6,855 nt of DNA. Origin: an uncultured Oscillibacter sp. GTDB lineage: Bacteria > Bacillota > Clostridia > Oscillospirales > Oscillospiraceae. The notes under the pieces are model-generated. The model was not told the origin of the DNA and searched no databases. It worked only from the letters and a program-made list of their open reading frames with translations. Shown here piece by piece: positions 1 to 5,483 of the stretch. The position numbers and the translations under genes are program-made. Positions within the stretch are counted from its first letter, which is position 1. Each line of letters opens with the position of its first letter. The stretch covers positions 1-6,855 of the forward strand of contig UQUC01000091.1 of NCBI GenBank assembly GCA_900544105.1, written 5' to 3'.

Positions 1-18
1 GCTATAAGCTCTTTTTCT

Positions 19-37
19 CCCCCGGCATAGCCGGGGG
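19..37 (+). terminator. GC-rich hairpin, possible weak terminator
   Basis: An 8-bp perfect stem (19-26 with 30-37, arms CCCCCGGC/GCCGGGGG) closes a 3-base loop. On the plus strand it is followed by TTGCCTTTG, a poor U tract; on the minus strand it is followed by AGAAAAAGAG, which is not a terminator tail. It could end a plus-strand gene lying left of the window, but that gene is not visible. It could equally be a structural element in a leader. Confidence 0.4.
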
Positions 38-59
38 TTGCCTTTGTCAAGACAACAGC

Positions 60-96
60 AAAACACCCCGGCTCTTTTAAAAAGAGCCGGGGTGTT
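60..96 (-). terminator. proS terminator hairpin
   Basis: A 16-bp perfect stem (62-77 with 81-96) closes a 3-base loop. Read on the minus strand, the stem runs into GTTTTGCTGTTG, which gives a U-rich tail, and it lies about 70 bases past the proS stop codon, so it is the best candidate terminator for proS. On the plus strand the tail is only GTTATC, so any activity in that direction would be weaker. Confidence 0.7.
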
Positions 97-108
97 GTTA
101 TCAGACAG

Positions 109-152
109 CGATCCCCGTCCCTTCCGAAGAGAGGACGGGGATCGTTTATTTT
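109..152 (+). terminator. Hairpin with plus-strand U tract
   Basis: A 12-bp perfect stem (109-120 with 133-144) is capped by a small CTT/AAG inner stem and is followed on the plus strand by TTTATTTT (145-152). This is the usual layout of an intrinsic terminator for plus-strand transcription, which would protect proS from read-through coming from a convergent gene at the left. On the minus strand no T run follows it, so there it is only a hairpin in the proS 3' untranslated region. Confidence 0.55.
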
Positions 153-165
153 GCAGAAAGTCGGC

Positions 166-1602
166 TTAGTAAGCCACACCCCAGTAGATATCAGTGGTGC
201 ACTTCTCGCCGCAGACGGGGCAAACGCCCTCGGTGCCGGACTGCTTGAGCGGCATACAGCGGCTGGAAACGCCTGCCAGCTCCTTCATCTTCAGCTCGCA
301 CTCCAGCTTGCCACACCACTTGGTCCGGGCAAAGCCGCCCTTGGTCTCCACCATCTCCTTGACCTCCTGCCAGGAGTTCAGGTCGAAGGTGTTGTCCTCC
401 AGGTTCTTTTCCGCCTGAGCATACAGGTTGTCGTGAACAGCGGTCAGCAGGCTCTGCACCTGGCTTTCCAGCCCGTCCAGAGCGACAAAGCTCTTTTCGC
501 CGGTATCACGGCGGGCCAGGCAGCACTGTCCCTTTTCCAGATCGCGGGGACCGATCTCCACGCGGACAGGTACACCCTTCATTTCATACTCAGCGAACTT
601 CCAACCGGGAGAGTTGTCGGAATCGTCCAGCTTCACCCGCAGGCCGGCGGCTTCCAGGCGGGTCTTGATCTCAGCGGCGGCTTCCAGCACGCCGGGCTTG
701 TGGGCCGCCACGGGGATCACTACCACCTGAATGGGAGCGATGGCGGGAGGCAGCACCAGACCGTTGTTATCACCGTGGGTCATGATGACCGCGCCAATAA
801 GCCGGGTGGTGGTGCCCCAGGAAGTCTGGAAAGGATACTGGAGCTTGTTGTCCCGGCCGGTGAAGGTCACATCGTAGGCCCGGGAGAATTTGTCGCCGAA
901 ATAATGGCTGGTGCCGGACTGGAGGGCCTTGCGGTCCTTCATCATGCTCTCGATGGTATAGGTGGCCTCAGCGCCGGCAAACTTCTCCTTGTCGGTCTTG
1001 CGGCCCTTGACTACCGGCATGGCCAGCGCGTCGCGGCAGAAGTCAGCATAGCAGTTGAGCTGCTGCTCCGTTTCTGCCATAGCCTCCTCAGCAGTCTCGT
1101 GGATGGTGTGGCCCTCCTGCCACCAGAATTCCCGGCTGCGCAGGAAGGGGCGGGTGGTCTTTTCCCAGCGGATCACGGAGCACCACTGGTTATAGAGCAT
1201 GGGAAGCTGGCGGTAGGTCTGAAGGACGCTGTGCCAGTGGTCGCAGAACATGGTCTCGGAGGTGGGGCGGAAAGCCAGCCGCTCCTCCAGCTTGTCGCTG
1301 CCGCCCATGGTGACCCAAGCCACCTCGGGGGCAAAGCCGTTGACCAGTTCGCCTTCCTTTTTCAGCAGGCTCTCCGGGATCAGCGCGGGCATTGCCACGT
1401 TTTCGTGTCCGGTCTTTTTAAATTCCCCGTCCATGATCCGCTGAATGTTTTCCCAGATGGCGTAGCCGTATGGACGCAGGATCATAAATCCCTTCACGCT
1501 GGAATAGTCGATCAACTCCGCCTTCTTGCAGATGTCCGTATACCACTGGGCGAAATCGTCCTCCATACTGGTGATCTGTTCCACTTTTTTGTCCTGTGCC
1601 AT
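166..1602 (-). CDS. proS: Prolyl-tRNA synthetase, archaeal/eukaryote-like short type (ProS type 3)
   Basis: This cytoplasmic enzyme charges tRNA-Pro with proline using ATP. The 478-residue protein has the short architecture without the editing insertion of the E. coli type. The class II core carries RPTSET (112-117), the motif-2 segment RSREFWWQEGHT (155-166), the proline-pocket area around 208-264 and the motif-3 region GDNNGLVLPP (277-286). The anticodon-binding domain spans about 291-390. A C-terminal zinc-type domain follows, with Cys430, Cys435, Cys461 and Cys464 as likely ligands, and the protein ends in the family's characteristic terminal tyrosine (WGVAY). I chose ATG 1602 because GAGG (1611-1614) lies 8 bases upstream and family homology begins here. 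An in-frame ATG at 1659 would add 19 residues unlike the family. The gene has its own promoter (1667-1696) and a short structured leader. Residue 287 is Ala where I recall Arg in several relatives. Confidence 0.96.
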   Translation of the reverse strand: MAQDKKVEQITSMEDDFAQWYTDICKKAELIDYSSVKGFMILRPYGYAIWENIQRIMDGEFKKTGHENVAMPALIPESLLKKEGELVNGFAPEVAWVTMGGSDKLEERLAFRPTSETMFCDHWHSVLQTYRQLPMLYNQWCSVIRWEKTTRPFLRSREFWWQEGHTIHETAEEAMAETEQQLNCYADFCRDALAMPVVKGRKTDKEKFAGAEATYTIESMMKDRKALQSGTSHYFGDKFSRAYDVTFTGRDNKLQYPFQTSWGTTTRLIGAVIMTHGDNNGLVLPPAIAPIQVVVIPVAAHKPGVLEAAAEIKTRLEAAGLRVKLDDSDNSPGWKFAEYEMKGVPVRVEIGPRDLEKGQCCLARRDTGEKSFVALDGLESQVQSLLTAVHDNLYAQAEKNLEDNTFDLNSWQEVKEMVETKGGFARTKWCGKLECELKMKELAGVSSRCMPLKQSGTEGVCPVCGEKCTTDIYWGVAY

Positions 1603-1618
1603 GATTCTTCCCTCAACT

Positions 1619-1639
1619 TTATTCCAGAATTGGAGGCAA
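1619..1639 (-). other. Possible 6-codon leader ORF with Pro-Pro codons ahead of proS
   Basis: Inside the proS leader a strong AAAGGAGG (1644-1651) stands 4 bases before a TTG codon. From there the frame reads TTG CCT CCA ATT CTG GAA TAA, which would give Met-Pro-Pro-Ile-Leu-Glu. Two adjacent proline codons ahead of a prolyl-tRNA synthetase suggest a proline-sensing leader, but the ORF is tiny, starts with TTG at a tight spacing and could be chance. Confidence 0.2.
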
Positions 1640-1648
1640 ACAGCCTCC
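1632..1648 (-). promoter_or_regulatory. Leader hairpin upstream of proS
   Basis: A 6-bp perfect inverted repeat (1632-1637 with 1643-1648; GGAGGC/GCCTCC) has a 5-base loop. It lies within the roughly 58-base leader predicted from the proS promoter. The 5' arm contains the Shine-Dalgarno-like GGAGG, so folding would hide it; the 3' arm could instead pair over four bases (CCTC with GAGG at 1611-1614) with the real proS ribosome site. No U tract follows, so it is not a terminator. Confidence 0.45.
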
Positions 1649-1666
1649 TTTGAACTCATAACGTCT

Positions 1667-1696
1667 TATTTTATCGTTTTTTTCCCCTGTTGTCAA
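1667..1696 (-). promoter_or_regulatory. proS promoter (sigma-A type)
   Basis: A consensus -35 TTGACA (1691-1696) stands 18 bases from a -10 TAAAAT (1667-1672). The -35 begins six bases after the stop codon of the DUF212 gene, so proS has its own promoter even though no terminator separates the two genes. Transcription would begin near 1660, leaving a leader of about 58 bases before ATG 1602. Confidence 0.75.
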
Positions 1697-1701
1697 CCAT
1701 T

Positions 1702-2136
1702 TCACCCCAGGGCCAGAGCAACGATAAAGCCCAGTACCGCACCGCAGCACACCTGCATAGGCGTGTGGCCCAGGAACTCCTTCAGCTTCACCTCCGGTGC
1801 CTCCTCGCTATCAAGCATTTCCAGCAGCTCATTGATGGCCTTGGCATGGCGCCCCGCCTCCCGACGGACGCCCATGGCGTCATGCATGACGATGACAGCC
1901 AGGATCACGCACACGGCAAAAACGGGGGAGTCATAGCCGTATTCCAGACCGGAGGTCACCGCCAGTGCAGTCACAGTGGCAGAGTGGCCGCTGGGCATCC
2001 CGCCGTCCCCTGCAAGCCGCTTCCAGTCGATGGTGCGGTTCACCGCCAAATAGATAAAGAATTTCAGGATCTGCGCCGTGGCCCAGGCCAACAGCGCATT
2101 CATCAACAAGTGGTTGCTGAAAATATCAGAAAGCAT
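1702..2136 (-). CDS. Divergent PAP2 family protein (DUF212, YuiD-like)
   Basis: This is a 144-residue integral membrane protein of the DUF212 family, whose Bacillus member is YuiD. The family is distantly related to PAP2 phosphatases, and its substrate is not established to my knowledge. Family hallmarks are GGMPSGHSA (45-53), HDAMGVRREAGRHA (85-98) and LKEFLGHTPMQV (118-129). Hydrophobic segments lie near 10-32, 52-65, 70-88 and 128-143. The classic PAP2 KxxxxxxRP motif is absent, as is usual for the divergent family, so phosphatase activity should not be assumed. The length is normal for the family. The start ATG at 2136 is preceded by GGAG seven bases upstream. The gene has its own promoter (2184-2213). 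Its stop codon is followed almost at once by the proS promoter with no terminator in between, so some read-through into proS is likely. Confidence 0.92.
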   Translation of the reverse strand: MLSDIFSNHLLMNALLAWATAQILKFFIYLAVNRTIDWKRLAGDGGMPSGHSATVTALAVTSGLEYGYDSPVFAVCVILAVIVMHDAMGVRREAGRHAKAINELLEMLDSEEAPEVKLKEFLGHTPMQVCCGAVLGFIVALALG

Positions 2137-2154
2137 AGATACACTCCGATCATG

Positions 2155-2187
2155 TAGTAGGCGCGAGGCTCCGCGCTGCCCCTACTA
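2155..2187. repeat. Inverted repeat overlapping the -10 of the DUF212 gene promoter
   Basis: TAGTAGG (2155-2161) and CCTACTA (2181-2187) form a perfect 7-bp inverted repeat. Inside it, GCGCG (2161-2165) and CGCGC (2172-2176) form a second, overlapping 5-bp pair. The outer right arm overlaps the -10 box, so only the inner stem would be fully present in the RNA. The outer repeat could be a protein-binding operator or chance. Confidence 0.4.
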
Positions 2188-2213
2188 TACACCAGATGTT
2201 AAGAATCTGTCAA
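2184..2213 (-). promoter_or_regulatory. Promoter of the DUF212 gene (sigma-A type)
   Basis: A perfect -35 TTGACA (2208-2213) is followed after 18 bases by a -10 TATAGT (2184-2189). The predicted start near 2177 gives a leader of about 40 bases before ATG 2136. It sits between the phosphoketolase terminator and the DUF212 gene, so the two genes are transcribed separately. Confidence 0.8.
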
Positions 2214-2263
2214 TTTTTGCCGGTTAAAACCTTTTAAATTTACAAAATCCCCGCAGCGATGCA

Positions 2264-2299
2264 GAGAAAAAACAGGACGGCCGTGATCCGGCCGTCCTG
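2264..2299 (-). terminator. Phosphoketolase gene terminator
   Basis: An 11-bp stem (2273-2283 with 2289-2299) closes a 5-base loop and is followed on the minus strand by TTTTTTCTCTG. It starts 24 bases past the phosphoketolase stop codon. The perfect GC-rich stem and the six-base U run make it a strong intrinsic terminator. Confidence 0.92.
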
Positions 2300-2322
2300 C
2301 GTATATTGGGGTTCTTTCGGCG

Positions 2323-4755
2323 TTAGCCCTCCCATTTCCAGTTCCGGACCTCCGGCAGGTCGATGCCATTATCCCGGATATACTGGCGGTGCTCCACCAG
2401 TTTGTCGTTCATCTTCTGCACCAGATAGGCGCCCCGGTTGCCCAGCTGGGGCAGGCGGCGCACGGTGTCGATGACCAGATCGAAGCGGTCAATGTCATTG
2501 AGGACCCGCATATCGAAGGGCGTGGTGATGGTGCCCTCCTCCTTGTAGCCCCGGACATGGAGATTCTTGTTGTGACGGCGGTAAGTCAGCTCATGGATCA
2601 GGGTGGGATAGCCGTGATAGGCGAAGATAATAGGCTTATCCTTGGTAAAGAGCGTGTCGTACTCGGAATCGGTCAGGCCGTGAGGATGCTCGGTATGGGG
2701 CTGGAGCTTCATCAGGTCCACCACGTTCACCACGCGGATCTTCAGCTCCGGCAGTTCCTTCCGCAGAATACTGACGGCGGCCAGCGTTTCCAAAGTGGGG
2801 GTATCACCGCAGCAGGCCATCACCACGTCCGGCTCCTCGCCGGCATCATTAGAGGCCCACTCCCAGATGCCGATGCCCTGGGTGCAGTGCTTGACCGCCT
2901 GCTCCATGGTGAGCCACTGGGGGCGGGGATGCTTGCTGGCCACGATGACGTTCACATAGTTCCGGCTCTTGATGCAGTGGTCGAAGCAGGAAAGCAGGCA
3001 GTTGGCATCGGGGGGCAGATACATTCGCACCACATCCGCCTTTTTGTTGGCCACATGGTCCAGGAAGCCGGGATCCTGATGGGTAAAGCCGTTGTGATCC
3101 TGCTGCCAGACGTTAGAGGCCAGAATATAGTTCAAAGAGGCGATATCATGTCGCCAGGGCAGTTCGTTGCACATTTTCAGCCACTTGGCGTGCTGGGAGA
3201 ACATGGAGTCCACAATACGGATGAATGCCTCATAGCTGTCGAAGAAGCCGTGGCGCCCTGTCAGCAGGTAGCCCTCCAGGAAACCCTCGCAGAAGTGCTC
3301 AGAGAGCATGGAATCCATGACACGGCCATCGGGATCCAGGTCCTCGTCTACATTGGGGATCTGCTCATCCAGGAACCGGCGGCCGGTGACCTCAAACACC
3401 GCCTGCAAGCGGTTGGAAGCCGTCTCGTCCGGTGCGAAAATGCGGAAGTTCCGGGCGTCCAGATTCAGCTTCATCACGTCCCGGACGTAGGTGCCGAGAA
3501 CATACATATCCTGCGCCTCCACCGCGCCGGGAGCCTTCACGTCCACAGCATAGTCCCGGAAATCCGGGGTGCGGAGATCCCGTAGCAGCAGGCCGCCGTT
3601 GGCATGGGGGTTCGCACCCATGCGGCGGGTCCCGGCAGGCGGGAAGGAGGCGATCAGCTCAACCGGTGTGCCGTCCTCGTTGAACAACTCCTCCGGCTTG
3701 TAGGAACGAAGCCACTCCTCCAATTCGGGCAGATGCTTTTCCGTATCAGGTCCCATGGAAATGGGCACCTGATGAGCTCGCCAGCTCCCCTCCAGAACGT
3801 GACCGTCCACTTCCTTGGGGCCGGTCCAGCCCTTGGGCGTCCGCAAGACGATCATGGGCCAGCGGGGGCGGCTGGCATCGCCGGTGGCGCGGGCATATTC
3901 CTGGATCCGCTTGATCTCACGGATGGCCCAGTCCACCGTGGCGGCCATCTTCTGATGCATTTCGGCAGGCTCGCTGCCCTCCACGAAGCGAGGCTCCCAG
4001 CCACAGCCTCGGAAGAAGCTCTCCACTTCCTCATGACTCATGCGGGAGAAGATGGTGGGGTTGGCGATCTTGAAGCCGTTCAGGTGCAGAATAGGCAGCA
4101 CCGCACCATCGGTAATGGGGTTCATGAACTTGTTGCCGTGCCAGGAGGTCGCCAGCGGGCCGGTCTCGGCCTCGCCGTCACCCACCACGCAGGCGGCGAT
4201 CAGGCTGGGGTTATCTGCCACGGCGCCAAAGGCGTGGGCCAGAGAATAGCCCAGCTCGCCGCCCTCATGGATAGAGCCGGGGGTCTCCGGCGCCACATGG
4301 CTGGGGATACCGCCGGGGAAGGAAAACCGCTTGAAGAGCTTCTTCATGCCGTCCTTATCCCGGGTGATGTTGGGGTAGACCTCGGTATAGCTGCCATCCA
4401 GCCAGTCCTGCGCCACCATAGCGTTGCCACCGTGACCGGGGCCGGAGAGGTAGATCATGTCCAGATCATCCCGCTTGATGACCCGGTCTAAATGCGTATA
4501 GATGAAGTTCTGGCCCGGGCAGGTACCCCAGTGGCCCACGATGGTCTGTTTCAGATCCGCGGCGGTCAGAGGCCGCTCCAGCAGGGGGTTATCCAGCAGA
4601 TAGAGCTGGCAGGCGGTGAGGTAATTGGATGCGCGCCAATACGCGTCGATCTGCTTCAGCTGCGCAGGCGTCAGAGGCGGTTTTTTAGAAACTCGGGCGC
4701 TGCCGCGCGGATTTGTGGCGAGCTTAACAGGCGCTGTTTTCTTTTTTGCAGGCAT
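2323..4755 (-). CDS. xfp: Phosphoketolase (xylulose-5-phosphate/fructose-6-phosphate)
   Basis: This cytoplasmic thiamine-diphosphate and Mg-dependent enzyme splits xylulose 5-phosphate with phosphate into glyceraldehyde 3-phosphate and acetyl phosphate; many members also use fructose 6-phosphate, giving erythrose 4-phosphate. The 810 residues fit the family length. The N-terminal domain carries GHWGTCPGQNFIYTHL (74-89), SGPGHGG (104-110) and PSHVAPETPGSIHEGGELGY (151-170). The cofactor signature runs from GDGEAETG (192-199) to Asn226. LSEHFCEGFLEGYLLTGRHG (484-503) holds the likely cofactor-activating Glu, and QDHNGFTHQDPG (552-563) is also intact. His75, His108, His153 and His554 match known active-site histidines. 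The start is secure, with AAGGAGG seven bases upstream. It is monocistronic, with promoter 4788-4815 and a strong terminator. No acetate kinase gene is adjacent. The first 25 residues are Lys/Arg-rich, longer than in bifidobacterial enzymes. Substrate preference cannot be read from sequence. Confidence 0.97.
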   Translation of the reverse strand: MPAKKKTAPVKLATNPRGSARVSKKPPLTPAQLKQIDAYWRASNYLTACQLYLLDNPLLERPLTAADLKQTIVGHWGTCPGQNFIYTHLDRVIKRDDLDMIYLSGPGHGGNAMVAQDWLDGSYTEVYPNITRDKDGMKKLFKRFSFPGGIPSHVAPETPGSIHEGGELGYSLAHAFGAVADNPSLIAACVVGDGEAETGPLATSWHGNKFMNPITDGAVLPILHLNGFKIANPTIFSRMSHEEVESFFRGCGWEPRFVEGSEPAEMHQKMAATVDWAIREIKRIQEYARATGDASRPRWPMIVLRTPKGWTGPKEVDGHVLEGSWRAHQVPISMGPDTEKHLPELEEWLRSYKPEELFNEDGTPVELIASFPPAGTRRMGANPHANGGLLLRDLRTPDFRDYAVDVKAPGAVEAQDMYVLGTYVRDVMKLNLDARNFRIFAPDETASNRLQAVFEVTGRRFLDEQIPNVDEDLDPDGRVMDSMLSEHFCEGFLEGYLLTGRHGFFDSYEAFIRIVDSMFSQHAKWLKMCNELPWRHDIASLNYILASNVWQQDHNGFTHQDPGFLDHVANKKADVVRMYLPPDANCLLSCFDHCIKSRNYVNVIVASKHPRPQWLTMEQAVKHCTQGIGIWEWASNDAGEEPDVVMACCGDTPTLETLAAVSILRKELPELKIRVVNVVDLMKLQPHTEHPHGLTDSEYDTLFTKDKPIIFAYHGYPTLIHELTYRRHNKNLHVRGYKEEGTITTPFDMRVLNDIDRFDLVIDTVRRLPQLGNRGAYLVQKMNDKLVEHRQYIRDNGIDLPEVRNWKWEG

Positions 4756-4762
4756 AGAAGAA

Positions 4763-4769
4763 CCTCCTT
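4763..4769 (-). promoter_or_regulatory. Strong ribosome binding site of xfp
   Basis: AAGGAGG lies seven bases before ATG 4755, a near-perfect match to the 16S rRNA 3' end at ideal spacing. It fixes the start codon and suggests efficient translation. Confidence 0.9.
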
Positions 4770-4787
4770 CAGTTGTATTCTGATTTT

Positions 4788-4815
4788 AGTATACCCGTTA
4801 TTCAATATATGTCAA
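4788..4815 (-). promoter_or_regulatory. xfp promoter (sigma-A type)
   Basis: A perfect -35 TTGACA (4810-4815) and a -10 TATACT (4788-4793) are separated by 16 bases, one short of the optimum. Transcription would begin near 4781, giving a short leader of about 26 bases. The promoter lies in an AT-rich divergent region shared with the metallopeptidase gene. Confidence 0.8.
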
Positions 4816-4826
4816 TGCTAATATCA

Positions 4827-4840
4827 CGAAATCGATTACG
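4827..4840. promoter_or_regulatory. Near-perfect palindrome between divergent promoters, possible operator
   Basis: CGAAATCGATTACG is a 14-bp palindrome with one mismatched pair (third base from each end), centred on ATCGAT. It starts 11 bases beyond the xfp -35 box and about 40 bases from the metallopeptidase promoter, a position suitable for an activator or a regulator of either gene. I do not recognise it as the site of a named regulator. Confidence 0.35.
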
Positions 4841-4881
4841 TATCTCTCAAAATTTACAATTAGTACAAAAATTATTCATTT

Positions 4882-4911
4882 TTCGCAAAGTCTTGACGAA
4901 GGTGATATACT
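4882..4911 (+). promoter_or_regulatory. Extended -10 promoter of the metallopeptidase gene, predicting leaderless mRNA
   Basis: An extended -10, TG-A-TATACT (4903-4911), lies 18 bases downstream of a weak -35, TTCGCA (4882-4887). The last -10 base is six bases from ATG 4918, so the expected transcription start is the A of the start codon or within a base or two of it. No usable ribosome site fits: the nearest purine run, AAGGTG (4899-4904), is 13 bases away and would not be transcribed. Confidence 0.6.
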
Positions 4912-4917
4912 GCTCTT

Positions 4918-5427
4918 ATGAACACGTATGAATTGATCCGCTCCCGCCGGAAAACTCTGGCACTGGAGCTGACGCGGGAGGGACGGCTGATCGTCCGGGC
5001 CCCTCTGCGGATCTCCCGGCGGGAGATCGATGCATTTGTAGAAAAACATGAGAGCTGGATCGCCCGCCATCTGGCGAAGCAAGCCGCCCGTCCTGCCCTT
5101 CCACCTCCGGATGCTCCGGCAACTCAGGCACTGAAAGCACAGGCACAGGCCGTTCTGCCGGAGAGGGTGGCCCATTGGAGCGCCATCATGGGGGTCCACC
5201 CCACCGGTCTCCGCATCACCACAGCCAGAAAACGCTACGGAAGCTGCTCCAGTAAGGGCAGTCTGTGCTTTTCCTGCTATCTTATGTGCTGTCCAGAGGA
5301 AGCAGTGGAACTGGTGGTAGTCCACGAACTGTGCCATCTCCGGGAGATGAACCACGGCCCCGGCTTTTACGCGCTGCTGGAGCGATACCTGCCGGACTGG
5401 AAAGAGCGAAAAAAGTTGTTGCATTAG
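4918..5427 (+). CDS. M48-type / YgjP-like zinc metallopeptidase domain protein (DUF45)
   Basis: The 169-residue protein belongs to the YgjP-like (DUF45) zinc family, related to SprT and M48 peptidases. The N-terminal part (3-52) has the typical YELIRSRRKTLALEL...GRLIVRAPL pattern followed by a Trp-containing helix. A Pro/Ala-rich linker (57-75) leads to the catalytic part: RKRYGSCSSKG (104-114), the zinc motif HELCH (136-140) with Glu137 as the base, and His146 in NHGPGF as the probable third ligand. It is shorter than E. coli-type members but similar to clostridial ones I remember. No signal peptide or membrane segment is present, so it is cytoplasmic; its substrate is unknown. An in-frame TGA at 4903 rules out a longer N-terminus, so ATG 4918 is the start, although it has no ribosome site in front of it. 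This is the only plus-strand gene here. Confidence 0.93.
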   Translation: MNTYELIRSRRKTLALELTREGRLIVRAPLRISRREIDAFVEKHESWIARHLAKQAARPALPPPDAPATQALKAQAQAVLPERVAHWSAIMGVHPTGLRITTARKRYGSCSSKGSLCFSCYLMCCPEEAVELVVVHELCHLREMNHGPGFYALLERYLPDWKERKKLLH

Positions 5428-5456
5428 AAAAGCGGAGGCCGACGGCCTCCGCTTTT
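5428..5456. terminator. Bidirectional terminator between convergent genes
   Basis: A 10-bp perfect GC-rich stem (5431-5440 with 5444-5453) closes a 3-base loop, extended by three A-T pairs. The plus strand continues into TTTTTGC and the minus strand into TTTTCTAATG. It starts one base after the metallopeptidase stop codon and lies 27 bases past the stop codon of the convergent gene, so it serves both. Confidence 0.93.
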
Positions 5457-5483
5457 TGCATACCTATATACCTTATAATATGA

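Noticed and set aside
151..1653. 500-codon open frame on the plus strand, antisense to all of proS
   Set aside because: It mirrors proS codon by codon and reads as low-complexity Leu/Gly/His/Val/Ala protein with no domain. Long antisense frames are expected opposite GC-rich genes with strong third-position bias.
1603..1659. In-frame upstream ATG at 1659 as the proS start, adding 19 residues
   Set aside because: The extra residues do not resemble ProS N-termini, the ATG is almost at the predicted transcription start with no ribosome site, and ATG 1602 has GAGG at good spacing. Leaderless initiation at 1659 is not fully excluded.
1603..1700. T-box riboswitch upstream of proS
   Set aside because: The leader is only about 58 bases from the predicted start, with no T-box consensus sequence, specifier stem or terminator.
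2389..4491. Two long plus-strand open frames (2389-3585 and 3604-4491) antisense to phosphoketolase
   Set aside because: The opposite strand encodes an intact phosphoketolase with all of its motifs, and the antisense products have no recognisable family and no convincing ribosome sites.
4893..4921. TTGACG (4893-4898) as the -35 of the metallopeptidase promoter
   Set aside because: The good -10 TATACT lies only seven bases away, and a 17-base spacing would place the -10 over the start codon and begin the RNA inside the gene.
4876..5424. Minus-strand open frame of 182 codons opposite the metallopeptidase gene
   Set aside because: The plus strand has the intact HELCH zinc motif, its own promoter and a terminator. 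The antisense product has no coherent domain.
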